A DNA stretch of 64,000 nucleotides from Virgibacillus_F necropolis_A (GCF_044793635.1 NZ_CP084992.1:2728001-2792000); one strand, 5' to 3'. Positions 42,417 through 52,586 are shown, numbered from the stretch's first letter. Numbers and translations: made by a program. Notes: a model not told the origin generated them from the letters alone.

Positions 42417-44159
42417 ATGGTGGAGAATGGATACCATTGGCGAAATCGTGAGTTGCGTGAACATGTCGCAGTCATTGATGGCAACGTTGCCCCGACAAAG
42501 GTTTTAACAAATGGAGTTTACTTAAATGTGTATACAAAACAATGGTTAAAAGCAAATATATGGATCTTAAACGATAGAATCGTTTATGTGGGAGATAAAT
42601 TACCAGAACAAACAAATGGCGTGGAGTTAGTAGATTGTGAGAGTCGCTATTTAGTACCTGGATATATTGAACCTCATGCGCACCCATTCCAGTTATACAA
42701 TCCAGAAGAACTGGCAAAGCATGCTGCGAAATTTGGAACGACTACATTAGTCAATGATAATTTAATGTGGCTTTTTTTATTAGACAAAAAGAAAGCGTTT
42801 TCTTTAATGGAAGAGTTTAATAAACTACCAATCTCGATGTATTGGTGGGCACGCTTTGACTCTCAAACTGCATTACAGGATGAGGAAGAGATTTTTAATA
42901 GTGAAACCGTGCTTTCATGGCTGGAAAATCAGTCTGTTGTACAAGGCGGCGAATTAACTGCATGGCCTAGTTTGCTTAGGGGCGATGATCGGCTTCTCTA
43001 CTGGATGCAGGAAGCAAATCGTTTAGGAAAGCCTGTCGAAGGTCATCTTCCTGGGGCATCTGAAGGAACGCTTAATAAGATGAAACTACTTGGAGTAACT
43101 GCAGATCATGAATCTATGACAGCAGAGGAAGTAATGACGAGACTTCGTTTGGGCTTCCAGGTTGGGTTACGCTATTCATCAATCCGACCAGATTTGCCAG
43201 AAATTCTGGAGGAACTTGTTTCTGAAGGTATCAATACGTATGAAAACTTGACAATGAACACGGATGGTTCTACACCAGCCTTTTATGAAGAGGGTTTAAT
43301 GAATGTTTGTGTTGCCATTGCAATTGAAAAAGGTGTTCCACTTATAGACGCATATCGGATGGCAAGCTATAATGTTGCGAAGCATTTTAGGTTTGATGAT
43401 GAGCTAGGAAGTATTGCACCTGGGAAAATTGCGCATATTAATATATTAGAAGATAAAGTAAATCCACATCCTGTCAGTGTATTAGCTGGTGGGCAATGGG
43501 TTAAAAAAGAACATGTAGAACAAACAATTAATAGTCAATTAGATTGGCAAAAACATAGCGTTGAACCTCTAACATTCGATTGGACGTTAACCGAAAATGA
43601 TTTACAATTTTCAATTCCGATTGGACTCGATATGATAAATGAAGTGATCATAAAGCCATATGCAATTGAGACAGATGTTACGCTCGGTCAATTGCCTGAA
43701 ACTAATAATGATGCATTTCTTTTACTAATTGACCGAAATGGAAAATGGAGGGTGAACACAACGATACGTGGGTTTACGAAACAATTGGGTGCAATCGCAA
43801 GTACTTATTCCACAACAGGCGATATAGTCTTTATCGGCAAAAATAAACAAGATATACTCCTTGCGTCAAATAGGCTTCAAGAGCTTGGAGGCGGAATCGT
43901 GGTGGTTCATGAAGGGTCTATTATCTTTGAACTTCCTCTTCCATTAGGTGGAATTATGTACGATGGTAAAATGGATGATTTAATTGTCAAAGAAAAAGAA
44001 CTGAAACGTATTCTAAAAAGTTTTGGATATCCATACGGTGACCCGGTTTATTCTATATTATTTTTATCTGCAACACATTTGCCATTTATTAGAGTCACGC
44101 AACGTGGAATTATTGACGTGAAGAAAAAAGAAGTACTCTTTCCAGCAAACATGCGTTAA
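42417..44159 (+). CDS. yerA: Adenine deaminase-like amidohydrolase (YerA)
   Basis: This is a 580-residue amidohydrolase-superfamily protein. The metal-binding YIEPHAHPFQ lies near residue 82, GHLPGASEG near 205 and a C-terminal domain like that of adenine deaminases follows. I start at ATG 42417 because GGAGAG six bases upstream is the ribosome site. It belongs to the YerA branch, whose activity is unproven; true AdeC/Ade enzymes differ. Location directly after the pur operon is as in B. subtilis. Confidence 0.85.
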   Translation: MVENGYHWRNRELREHVAVIDGNVAPTKVLTNGVYLNVYTKQWLKANIWILNDRIVYVGDKLPEQTNGVELVDCESRYLVPGYIEPHAHPFQLYNPEELAKHAAKFGTTTLVNDNLMWLFLLDKKKAFSLMEEFNKLPISMYWWARFDSQTALQDEEEIFNSETVLSWLENQSVVQGGELTAWPSLLRGDDRLLYWMQEANRLGKPVEGHLPGASEGTLNKMKLLGVTADHESMTAEEVMTRLRLGFQVGLRYSSIRPDLPEILEELVSEGINTYENLTMNTDGSTPAFYEEGLMNVCVAIAIEKGVPLIDAYRMASYNVAKHFRFDDELGSIAPGKIAHINILEDKVNPHPVSVLAGGQWVKKEHVEQTINSQLDWQKHSVEPLTFDWTLTENDLQFSIPIGLDMINEVIIKPYAIETDVTLGQLPETNNDAFLLLIDRNGKWRVNTTIRGFTKQLGAIASTYSTTGDIVFIGKNKQDILLASNRLQELGGGIVVVHEGSIIFELPLPLGGIMYDGKMDDLIVKEKELKRILKSFGYPYGDPVYSILFLSATHLPFIRVTQRGIIDVKKKEVLFPANMR

Positions 44160-44189
44160 CATATAATAATCTAAAGGGATGTGAAATAA

Positions 44190-45239
44190 ATGAAAAGATC
44201 ATTCTTCTATTTGATTATGGTCATCGCTATTCTGCTTGTAGGTTGTTCAAATGAGGAAAACAAAGCAACGAATAATGAAGACAAAGAAAACGCTGTAGGG
44301 GAAAAAGGGACACCAGATGTAGATGAGGCTGAAACAGCTGAATTTGTTTACCCATTAACGGGGTTGAAAGCAGATAAACAAGTGAAAAATCGTGCGATTG
44401 GAATTATGGTAAATAACCATACTAAGGCACGCCCGCAATCAGGTTTATCTAAAGCAGACATTGTTTTTGAGATACTAGCAGAAGGTCAGATTACGCGATT
44501 TCTAGCCTTATTTCAAAGTGAATTACCTGATGTGGTCGGTCCAGTCCGAAGTGCACGGGAGTATTATTTTGAATTAGCAAACGGTTATAATGCCTTATAT
44601 GTCTATCACGGAGCAGCAAATTTTGTGAATGATATGATTAAAGAGCGTGGCATTGAGCATTTAAATGGTTCATTATATGACAATGATGGACATTTATTTA
44701 AACGGGAGAGTTTTCGCAATGCGCCACATAATTCCTATGTGAAGGTTGGTTCCATATATGAAGTAGCAAAGTCAAAGGGTTATCCGGTAAAATCGAAGGA
44801 TAAACCATTGCCATTTTTGAACAGTGATGAGATTGAATCGATTGCTGGCGAGCCAGCATCGCATATTGAAATTGTCTATTCCGATCAACCAATGGAAATT
44901 GTAGAATATGATTATGATGCGAAATCAGGAAAATACAAACGATATAGCGATCGTGATCAAACAGTGGAATTAAATTCAAATGAAGCCATTTTATTAGATA
45001 ATATTTTTATAGTGGAAACCGACCACAAGGTAATTGATGATGTTGGCAGGCGGGCAGTTGATCTTACCTCAGGCGGAGAGGGCTACTTAATTCAAAAAGG
45101 GAAAATTCAAAAGGTCGCTTGGAAAAATCAAGATGGAAGAATTATTCCAGTTAAAAACGGGAAGCCAGTCGGATTTGTTCCAGGAAAGACTTGGATCAAC
45201 ATCGTTCCGCCAAATACACCGGTTAATGTTACAAATTAA
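44190..45239 (+). CDS. yerB: DUF3048 lipoprotein (YerB)
   Basis: This 349-residue lipoprotein has the signal KRSFFYLIMVIAILLVGC, with its lipobox cysteine at residue 19, followed by an acidic, Asn-rich linker. Two conserved DUF3048 blocks come next: ARPQSGLSKADIVFEILAEG with VGPVRSAREYYFELA, and the C-terminal GKTWINIVPPNTPV. It has no known function. It is followed directly by yerC. Confidence 0.88.
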   Translation: MKRSFFYLIMVIAILLVGCSNEENKATNNEDKENAVGEKGTPDVDEAETAEFVYPLTGLKADKQVKNRAIGIMVNNHTKARPQSGLSKADIVFEILAEGQITRFLALFQSELPDVVGPVRSAREYYFELANGYNALYVYHGAANFVNDMIKERGIEHLNGSLYDNDGHLFKRESFRNAPHNSYVKVGSIYEVAKSKGYPVKSKDKPLPFLNSDEIESIAGEPASHIEIVYSDQPMEIVEYDYDAKSGKYKRYSDRDQTVELNSNEAILLDNIFIVETDHKVIDDVGRRAVDLTSGGEGYLIQKGKIQKVAWKNQDGRIIPVKNGKPVGFVPGKTWINIVPPNTPVNVTN

Positions 45240-45254
45240 ATGGGAGGGATCAAC

Positions 45255-45554
45255 TTGCAAATTGATAAATTACGGGGAAAACAATTAGATCAATTCTTCG
45301 ATGGGCTTCTTTCCTTAAACAATCGCGAAGAGTGCTATCAATTTTTTGACGATATCGCCACCATGAGTGAAATCCATTCGATTGCCCAGCGATTACAGGT
45401 AGCGAAAATGCTATCAGAAGGACTGACATATAGCGTTATTGAAAAAGAAACAAAAGCATCAACTGCCACAATATCCAGAGTGAGACGCTGTATCAATTAT
45501 GGTAGTGACGGATATAAGTTGGTGTTGGATCGATTGGCGGAAGAAGAGGAGTAA
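45255..45554 (+). CDS. yerC: TrpR-like regulator YerC
   Basis: This 99-residue protein of the YerC/YecD TrpR-like family starts at TTG 45255 (MQIDKLRGKQLDQFF), behind GGGAGGG; the ATG at 45240 lies in that site. The helix-turn-helix is near SVIEKETKASTATISRVRRC (residues 63-83). The B. subtilis homologue has the same start and neighbour. Its target genes are not known to me. Confidence 0.88.
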   Translation: MQIDKLRGKQLDQFFDGLLSLNNREECYQFFDDIATMSEIHSIAQRLQVAKMLSEGLTYSVIEKETKASTATISRVRRCINYGSDGYKLVLDRLAEEEE

Positions 45555-45560
45555 CAATTT

Positions 45561-45584
45561 TTGTCACAGCTGCGTTCGGCTGTG
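45561..45584 (+). terminator. Possible terminator after yerC
   Basis: GTCACAGC pairs with GCTGTGGC (one G-U) around TGCGTTCG. The trailing sequence ACTTTCTGCTTTT is only moderately T-rich. Confidence 0.5.
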
Positions 45585-45682
45585 GCACTTTCTGCTTTTG
45601 GTGGCACTTATTAACTATGACTGGAAGCTATGCTTCGTGTAAAATTAAAAATAAATATCCACTGTCCTTTCAAAAATTTTAT

Positions 45683-45812
45683 CCGCCAATCCCATGATAT
45701 ATCATCCGTTATTTATATCTGCCAATATTTAAATTTAACCGCCGTTTTTCAAATATAACCGCCAATCCCCGAATATATCAGCCAATCCCAACATATATCC
45801 GCCGTTCCATCC
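45683..45812. repeat. Degenerate tandem array of a GCCAATCCC/GCCGTT unit
   Basis: Seven units of about 18-24 bp: CCGCCAATCCC, CATCCGTT, CTGCCAATA, CCGCCGTT, CCGCCAATCCC, CAGCCAATCCC and CCGCCGTTCC. Each follows an AT-rich TATAT/AAATATA piece. It fills most of the yerC-pcrB gap and has no coding capacity. Confidence 0.7.
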
Positions 45813-45914
45813 ACCCACACATTTTTTTCACAAAAAGATTATCCTTTACCCTAAATTCATACACGGTTTTTTGCTATAATGAAATAATGAATATAACGAT
45901 GGAGGATTTTTACC

Positions 45915-46604
45915 TTGCAAAACGCATTGAAGGATTTTAAACATATATTTAAACTTGATCCGGCGAAGGAAATTTCGGATGAGGATCTTGATAGAATTTG
46001 CGAATCGGGTACAAATGCGATTATTGTTGGTGGAACTGACGATGTCACATTGGATGGTGTACTGGACTTGTTATCACGCATTCGTCGTCACTCGGTGCCA
46101 TGCATATTGGAGATTTCTAACCTGGAGGCCATCACACCAGGATTTGATCATTATTTTATTCCGATGGTCATGAACAGTCGCGACAAAAAATGGATGATGG
46201 ATATTCAGCATCAAGCGATCAAACAATATAAAGATATCATGGATTGGGACGAGATTTTTGTGGAGGGATATTGCATTTTAAATGAAAATGCGAAGGCCTT
46301 CACACGAACAAACAGTCAATTACCTGATGAGACGGATGTGACAGCATACGCATATATGGCAGAGCACGTTTTTCATTTACCTATATTTTATATGGAGTAT
46401 AGTGGTACTTATGGAGATCCAGCGCTTGTAAAAAAAGTAAGGGACCAGCTAAATAACACATTACTTTTTTATGGTGGCGGGATTGAAAATAACTTCCAAG
46501 CAGCGGAAATGAAAGAACATGCAGATACTATTATCGTTGGAAATATTATCTATACAGATTTAAAAAAAGCACTTAAAACGGTTAAAGCTGTTACAAAATC
46601 TTAA
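45915..46604 (+). CDS. pcrB: Heptaprenylglyceryl phosphate synthase
   Basis: This 229-residue TIM-barrel enzyme of the GGGP/PcrB family transfers heptaprenyl diphosphate to glycerol-1-phosphate. IIVGGTDDVTLDGVLDLL near residue 35 and YMEYSGTYGDP near 160 are typical, and LLFYGGGIENNFQA forms the phosphate-binding end. The start is TTG 45915 behind GGAGGAT. It precedes pcrA as in other Bacilli, with an R3 element now between them. Confidence 0.93.
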   Translation: MQNALKDFKHIFKLDPAKEISDEDLDRICESGTNAIIVGGTDDVTLDGVLDLLSRIRRHSVPCILEISNLEAITPGFDHYFIPMVMNSRDKKWMMDIQHQAIKQYKDIMDWDEIFVEGYCILNENAKAFTRTNSQLPDETDVTAYAYMAEHVFHLPIFYMEYSGTYGDPALVKKVRDQLNNTLLFYGGGIENNFQAAEMKEHADTIIVGNIIYTDLKKALKTVKAVTKS

Positions 46605-46634
46605 GGGCATTAGAACAGGGATAAAAATATAATA

Positions 46635-47058
46635 GGGCTGTTTTCTAAAAGATTGTTGTTTTTGTAGAAAATCTATAAACTGCGTCATAGCATACTGCTC
46701 CGGAAATACACTACGCTTTCCGCGGGCTTGCGCTGAGCCTCCTCGATCGCAAAGAACGCTCACTGCGGGGTCTCATCACTTCGCTTTCCCGCAGGAGTCT
46801 CCGTGTTTTTCCTTCGCTAACCTGGTGTCTGGAAGCAGTACTATATAGCCCCTTTCACTATTATGGCAGTTGATTTTCGCTGCGGACAGTTGACTCCTGC
46901 GGGAACAGCACGAGTCTGAAGACCCCGCAGCGGTGGTCTTCCGCGAGGAGGCTGAAGCCGTGCCCGCGGAAAGCAACGGTCCGAAGCGGAAATCAACCAG
47001 CAGGCAATATATATCAACTGCGAAGATTTAAAAGCAACAAAACTTACTTAAAGAGCCT
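46635..47058. mobile_element. MITE-like repeat R3, copy B
   Basis: The ends GGGCTGTTTTCTAAAAGATT (46635) and ACTTACTTAAAGAGCCT (to 47058) are imperfect inverted repeats of about 29 bp, similar to those of copy A. Internal modules TTTCCGCGGGC, GCGGGGTCT, CCCGCAGGAGTC and, inverted, GACTCCTGCGGGAACAGCAC and AGGCTGAAGCCGTGCCCGCG are shared. It ends 32 bp before the pcrA start codon. Confidence 0.75.
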
Positions 47059-47090
47059 ATAATAAAAAAGTTAAATAAGGTGGTGTCGTT

Positions 47091-49310
47091 GTGAGTCAGA
47101 CTATGGACGACTTACTAAAAGGATTAAATAATGAACAGCAACAGGCAGTAAAACAAACAGATGGGGCATTACTAATTATGGCTGGAGCGGGCAGTGGAAA
47201 AACACGCGTATTAACACATCGCATCGCTTATTTACTTAGTGAAAAAGAAGTGTCACCGAGAAGTATTCTGGCTATTACTTTTACAAATAAAGCAGCTCGT
47301 GAAATGAAGGCACGTGTCAGTAAACTAGTTGGACCTGAAAGTGAACAAATCTGGGTATCCACGTTTCACTCGATGTGTGTACGGATTTTACGCCGTGATA
47401 TTGACCGAATTGGCTACAATCGGAATTTCACCATTTTAGATAGTGGGGATCAGCTTTCTGTTATTAAACAGATTCTAAAAAACCTCAATATTGATCCGAA
47501 AAAATTTGAACCAAGAGCAATGCTTGGGGCAATCAGTAATGCCAAAAATGAATTAATCACACCGGAAGAATATAGCAAGAATGTAGGCAACTTCTATGAT
47601 CGTCAAATCGCTCAAATCTATGCAGCATATCAGAAAACACTTCAGAAAAATCAATCCCTCGATTTTGATGACTTAATCATGCAGACGATTCACTTGTTTA
47701 AACGAGTTCCAGAGGTGTTGGAAAGCTATCAACGCAGGTTTCAATATATTCATGTGGATGAGTATCAGGATACCAACCATGCACAATACTTCCTGGTTAA
47801 GCAGCTGGCTTCTCGTTTCCAAAACATCTGTGTTGTAGGGGATTCAGACCAATCCATTTACGGATGGCGCGGTGCTGATATTACCAATATTTTAACGTTT
47901 GAAAAAGACTATCCTTCAGCGAAGTCAGTCTTTCTGGAGCAAAATTATCGTTCAACGAAAGCGATTTTATCAGCTGCTAATAAAGTGATTGGGAATAATA
48001 CAGGTCGTAAACCGAAGAATCTTTGGACGGAAAATGATGACGGGAAAAATATACATTATTTTCAAGGTGGAACCGAGCACGAGGAAGCATTTTTTGTTAC
48101 TGATAGAATTCAGGAACTAACACGTGAACACGGCTATACGCCGAATGACATTGCAATCCTTTATCGTACGAATGCGCAATCCCGAGCAATTGAGGACACG
48201 CTAATGAAGTCAACTATTCCGTATCAAATGGTTGGCGGCACCAAGTTCTATGAGCGAAAAGAAATCAAGGATATGGTCGCATATCTGCGATTAATAACAA
48301 ATCCAGATGATGATCTTAGCTTTGAACGAGTGGTGAATGTTCCAAAGCGTGGTATTGGGAAAACATCTGTTGATCGAATTCGTGCATATGGAGCAGAACA
48401 TGGTCTTTCATTTTATGAAACCTTGAAGGAAATTGATTTTACAGGCGTTTCAAAAAAAGCTGCACAAACACTCGCGGAATTTGGCTCATTAATTGGTTCT
48501 CTCACACAGCAACAGGAGTTTTTGACCGCAACAGATATGGTTGAAGCGATTTTAAAACGGACAGGTTATGAAGAATCACTGAAAAGAGAAAATACAATCG
48601 AATCACAAAGTCGCTTAGAAAACTTAGAAGAATTTATGACAGTTACACAGGACTTTGAGGAAACGAGCGAAGAAGATAAAACGCTTGTTACATTTTTGAC
48701 GGATTTAGCGTTGATTGCTGATATCGATAAGGTGGATGACGAAGAAGAAGTAACCGATGAAAAAATCACGCTGATGACGCTGCATGCTGCAAAGGGACTG
48801 GAGTTTCCGGTGGTCTTTTTAATAGGGTTGGAAGAAAACGTATTTCCACATAGTCGTTCCATGTTTGATGAAACTGAGATGGAAGAAGAACGCCGACTTG
48901 CCTATGTCGGAATTACCCGAGCAGAAAAAGAATTATATGTAACGCATGCAAAAATGCGTACACTATTTGGAAGAACAAACATGAATCCAATTAGCCGATT
49001 CATCAATGAAATACCGGTAGAACTGATCGATGGAATAGAAGAAGCACGGGAAGCTATGTTTGGCGCGCGCAAGCCTATTCAAGATAAGCCTGCACCGATT
49101 AAACGAAAAGCACAAAAGCTTCAAACAACCACTGGTGCGGAAAGTGAGACATGGTCGACTGGTGATAAAGCATCCCATAAAAAATGGGGCGTTGGTACCG
49201 TTGTGAAGGTTCAAGGCGAGAGCGAAGCAATGGAACTTGATATCGCCTTTCCAGCACCAACCGGTATTAAGCGGGTATTAGCAAAATTTGCTCCAATCAC
49301 GAAACAATAG
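47091..49310 (+). CDS. pcrA: ATP-dependent DNA helicase PcrA (UvrD/Rep family)
   Basis: This is a 739-residue superfamily 1A helicase. Walker A is AGAGSGKTR near residue 33, motif II is VDEYQDTN near 224, and GDSDQSIYGWRGAD and ITLMTLHAAKGLEFPVVF follow. The C-terminal DKASHKKWGVGTVVKV is the RNA polymerase-binding/Tudor-like part. It starts at GTG 47091 behind AAGGTGG. It acts in repair and in removing RecA and stalled polymerases. ligA follows after 15 bp. Confidence 0.97.
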   Translation: MSQTMDDLLKGLNNEQQQAVKQTDGALLIMAGAGSGKTRVLTHRIAYLLSEKEVSPRSILAITFTNKAAREMKARVSKLVGPESEQIWVSTFHSMCVRILRRDIDRIGYNRNFTILDSGDQLSVIKQILKNLNIDPKKFEPRAMLGAISNAKNELITPEEYSKNVGNFYDRQIAQIYAAYQKTLQKNQSLDFDDLIMQTIHLFKRVPEVLESYQRRFQYIHVDEYQDTNHAQYFLVKQLASRFQNICVVGDSDQSIYGWRGADITNILTFEKDYPSAKSVFLEQNYRSTKAILSAANKVIGNNTGRKPKNLWTENDDGKNIHYFQGGTEHEEAFFVTDRIQELTREHGYTPNDIAILYRTNAQSRAIEDTLMKSTIPYQMVGGTKFYERKEIKDMVAYLRLITNPDDDLSFERVVNVPKRGIGKTSVDRIRAYGAEHGLSFYETLKEIDFTGVSKKAAQTLAEFGSLIGSLTQQQEFLTATDMVEAILKRTGYEESLKRENTIESQSRLENLEEFMTVTQDFEETSEEDKTLVTFLTDLALIADIDKVDDEEEVTDEKITLMTLHAAKGLEFPVVFLIGLEENVFPHSRSMFDETEMEEERRLAYVGITRAEKELYVTHAKMRTLFGRTNMNPISRFINEIPVELIDGIEEAREAMFGARKPIQDKPAPIKRKAQKLQTTTGAESETWSTGDKASHKKWGVGTVVKVQGESEAMELDIAFPAPTGIKRVLAKFAPITKQ

Positions 49311-49325
49311 GAGGCGCCCCGAATA

Positions 49326-51329
49326 ATGGATAAACAACAAGCACAAGAAAAAATCGCTTCATTAAGCGAATTGCTAAATCAATATAACTATGAGTACCAT
49401 GTGTTGGATAAACCAAGTGTTCCAGATGCAGAGTATGACCAAAAAATGCAGGAACTCCGTGATTTAGAAGAGGAATTTCCTGAACTGGTTACACCTGAAT
49501 CTCCAACGCAACGTGTCGGTGGGGAACCACTTGATGCATTCCGAAAAGTGCAACACAACGTACCGATGTTAAGCCTGGGCAATGCCTTTAATGAAGAAGA
49601 TCTTCGTGACTTTAAACGTCGTGCTGCAGGTGGAACAGATACAAAGCTATCATTTGTTTGTGAATTAAAAATTGATGGCTTGGCAGTTTCCTTAACCTAC
49701 AAGAACGGGAAATTCGTACGTGGTGCAACACGTGGCGATGGTACGACAGGAGAAGACATAACCAGTAACTTACGTACAATTAAAAGCATTCCATTAACCA
49801 TTAGGGAAAAAGAAACCATTGAGATTCGTGGTGAAGCGTTTATGCCACATAAATCCTTTTTGGCATTAAATAAAAGGCGTGAGGAAAATGAAGAAGAACC
49901 CTTCGCGAACCCTAGAAATGCTGCAGCTGGTTCGTTACGTCAATTAGATCCGAAAATAGCAGCAAAAAGAAATCTGGATGTATTTTTATATGGTGTAGGA
50001 GAATGGGAAGCAGATGCTCTTTCTGCACATAGTGAACGTTTAGCGTATATGAAAGATCTCGGCTTCAAAACGAATCCTGAGTGGAAAAAGTGCGAAACCA
50101 TTGAAGAAGTAATCGATTATGTAACGTTTTGGGAAAAAGAACGTCCAAATCTAAGTTATGAAATTGATGGGATTGTCATTAAAGTGGACAATCTCGATCA
50201 ACAAGAAGAACTTGGATTCACTGCCAAAAGTCCACGGTGGGCGATAGCTTATAAATTCCCAGCGGAGGAAGTAATTACGACACTTCACGATATTGAATTA
50301 AGTGTTGGGCGAACTGGTGTAATCACCCCGACTGCAATACTAGAAGCCGTTCAAGTGGCGGGTACAACTGTAAAACGCGCTTCGCTGCATAACGAAGATT
50401 TGATCCGTGCAAAGGATATAAAACTTGGCGATACGGTGGTTATTAAGAAAGCAGGGGATATCATTCCAGAGGTTGTTCGTGTGATGGAAGAAAAGCGAAC
50501 CGGTAAGGAAAAAGATTTTCACATGCCTGAAACTTGTCCTGCCTGCGATAGTGAACTTGTTCGTTTAGAGGAAGAAGTTGCGTTACGTTGCATTAATCCA
50601 AGCTGTCCCGCACAATTAAAGGAAGGCTTAATTCATTTTGTATCACGTAATGCGATGAATATTGATGGATTAGGAGAAAAGGTAATCATTCAGCTTTTCC
50701 AAGAAAAGCTGATTCAGACCATAGCTGATTTATATCGATTGAAACGTGAAGATTTACTGCACCTTGAACGAATGGGTGAGAAGTCAGTTGATAACCTTCT
50801 TCAAGCTATTGAAAAATCCAAGGATAACTCACTAGAGAAGCTGCTTTTTGGTCTTGGCGTTCGATTTGTGGGTGCAAAGGCTGCAAAAACATTGGCAGCT
50901 AATTTTGAAACGATGGAAAAATTACAACATGCATCCTATGAAGAGCTTATTAGCATCGATGAAATCGGCGAAAAAATGGCTGATTCGATTGCACAGTATT
51001 TTTCAGAAGAAGAAGTAGCAGATCTTATAAAAGAGCTTAACGAGCTTAATGTGAACATGACATATAATGGTCCAAAACAGCAAGATATAGTACAGGACAC
51101 AATCTTTTCTGGTAAAACAGTTGTGTTAACTGGAAAGATGGAAACCTTCACCCGTTCCGAGGCAAAATCTGCTATCGAGAAATTGGGCGGTTCTGTTACC
51201 GGTAGTGTCAGCAAGAAAACGGATTATCTGATAGCTGGTGAAGATGCTGGATCAAAGCTGGACAAGGCTCAAAAGTTAGGTGTAACAATATGGAACGAAC
51301 AACAGCTTAGTGAAGTCTTAGGTAATTAA
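49326..51329 (+). CDS. ligA: NAD-dependent DNA ligase
   Basis: This is a 667-residue, full-length LigA. The nucleotidyl-transferase lysine is in CELKIDGLAVSL near residue 115. Further parts are the OB fold, a four-cysteine zinc finger (CPACDSEL and CINPSCPAQ near residues 405-430), HhH motifs and a C-terminal BRCT domain starting GKTVVLTGKMETF. It sits in the pcrA-ligA-yerH operon. Confidence 0.98.
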   Translation: MDKQQAQEKIASLSELLNQYNYEYHVLDKPSVPDAEYDQKMQELRDLEEEFPELVTPESPTQRVGGEPLDAFRKVQHNVPMLSLGNAFNEEDLRDFKRRAAGGTDTKLSFVCELKIDGLAVSLTYKNGKFVRGATRGDGTTGEDITSNLRTIKSIPLTIREKETIEIRGEAFMPHKSFLALNKRREENEEEPFANPRNAAAGSLRQLDPKIAAKRNLDVFLYGVGEWEADALSAHSERLAYMKDLGFKTNPEWKKCETIEEVIDYVTFWEKERPNLSYEIDGIVIKVDNLDQQEELGFTAKSPRWAIAYKFPAEEVITTLHDIELSVGRTGVITPTAILEAVQVAGTTVKRASLHNEDLIRAKDIKLGDTVVIKKAGDIIPEVVRVMEEKRTGKEKDFHMPETCPACDSELVRLEEEVALRCINPSCPAQLKEGLIHFVSRNAMNIDGLGEKVIIQLFQEKLIQTIADLYRLKREDLLHLERMGEKSVDNLLQAIEKSKDNSLEKLLFGLGVRFVGAKAAKTLAANFETMEKLQHASYEELISIDEIGEKMADSIAQYFSEEEVADLIKELNELNVNMTYNGPKQQDIVQDTIFSGKTVVLTGKMETFTRSEAKSAIEKLGGSVTGSVSKKTDYLIAGEDAGSKLDKAQKLGVTIWNEQQLSEVLGN

Positions 51330-51341
51330 GGAGTGGAGAAT

Positions 51342-52586
51342 GTGAAAAAAATAGCTATTTGGTTTATGGGCGCACTTCTTTTCATGACGAGCTGTTCACC
51401 AAATATGAATGAAGATGAAGTAGTGAAAAAGGAAGATGAGAAGGCCGATCAAGAAACGTCCATCGTTCCTAGCTACCAGGTATCAAAAGAAAATTATAAA
51501 ATGGTACTTCCGTATGAGCCAAGCGCTGCACGAGGGCTTATCGTCAGTCAGATGGGCAACCGGTTAGACATCGACGAAATGGAAGAAGGACTCAGACGTC
51601 ATTCAAAGGAATACTTTGACCCAAGTAAGTATTATTTCCAAGCAGGCCAGAATCTATCGAAGGATTTACTTCTTAAATGGCTTGAAGAAGATTTAACAGA
51701 TAAACAGATTGAAGAAATAGTGAACGAAAGAGTAGAGGAACGTAAGGATCTTGATAAACCTGTTAACGAAGAGATCATTAAGAATATAAAGGAAAATGTA
51801 ATAGAAGAAGAAACCAAAGGACTAAATCCCAAACTAAAAAATAACCCGACGGAAAAGGATTATCGAAATAACCCAAGATATTTATCACATATCCTAGAAC
51901 AAAATTTCTTGAAAAAGAATAAAGACAACTCGGTTGAATTAGCTGGTATATCCATAGGATTAGCGTTGAAATCAGAATATCGTTTTCAAACAGAGACTGG
52001 CGGTCCATATTACTATGAGAAAATCTCTAAAGAAGTAATGCTTAAACAAGGAAAGCAAATGGCGCAGACGATTCTTGAACGAATACGTAAGATAGAAGGT
52101 CTAGGGAATATACCAATCATGTTTGCTTTATATCGCGAAGAGTCTCAAGGATCCCCGGTTCCAGGGAACTTTGTTGTAAAGACTGGAGTGCAAGGTGGCG
52201 ATATGTCAATTGGTGAATGGGATTCTATAAAAGAAGACTATATTTTGTTCCCATCTGATGAAGCCACAGAGAAATATTATGATGATTCACAGTTAGTTTC
52301 CGACTTCACCAATGAGGTTGCGCAATTTTTCCCAAACTATGTTGGTGTGATAGGGGAAGGCTTTTATATTGATGGAGAGCTTAAGAAGCTAACACTAGAA
52401 GTTCCTATAGAGTTTTATGGAAAAGGAGAGGTTATAGGGTTTACACAATATGCCTATGGACTTGTGAAAGAAATGTTTCCTGATTACTTTGACCTTGAAA
52501 TCAATGTGACGTCAATTAAAAATATGGAAAGCACAATCTATAGAGATGCAGGCGCAAAGAACCCTACTGTTCATATTTTTAACTAG
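51342..52586 (+). CDS. yerH: CamS-family lipoprotein (YerH)
   Basis: This 414-residue lipoprotein is read from GTG 51342, eight bases after AAGGAG; an in-frame GTG at 51333 is too close. The signal KKIAIWFMGALLFMTSC ends in the lipobox cysteine. The mature part contains GDMSIGEWDSIKEDYILFPS and FVVKTGVQGG, as in CamS. Staphylococcal CamS is the precursor of the cAM373 sex-pheromone peptide, which comes from the signal sequence. Whether that applies here is unknown. It follows ligA, as in related genomes. Confidence 0.85.
   Translation: MKKIAIWFMGALLFMTSCSPNMNEDEVVKKEDEKADQETSIVPSYQVSKENYKMVLPYEPSAARGLIVSQMGNRLDIDEMEEGLRRHSKEYFDPSKYYFQAGQNLSKDLLLKWLEEDLTDKQIEEIVNERVEERKDLDKPVNEEIIKNIKENVIEEETKGLNPKLKNNPTEKDYRNNPRYLSHILEQNFLKKNKDNSVELAGISIGLALKSEYRFQTETGGPYYYEKISKEVMLKQGKQMAQTILERIRKIEGLGNIPIMFALYREESQGSPVPGNFVVKTGVQGGDMSIGEWDSIKEDYILFPSDEATEKYYDDSQLVSDFTNEVAQFFPNYVGVIGEGFYIDGELKKLTLEVPIEFYGKGEVIGFTQYAYGLVKEMFPDYFDLEINVTSIKNMESTIYRDAGAKNPTVHIFN

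Noticed and set aside
45683..45812. CRISPR array
   Set aside because: Units are degenerate and about 20 bp, spacers are short and AT-rich, and no cas genes are present.
51342..51400. Functional sex-pheromone peptide in the CamS signal sequence
   Set aside because: The family name comes from staphylococci; the signal here shows no recognisable pheromone sequence, so I do not claim one.
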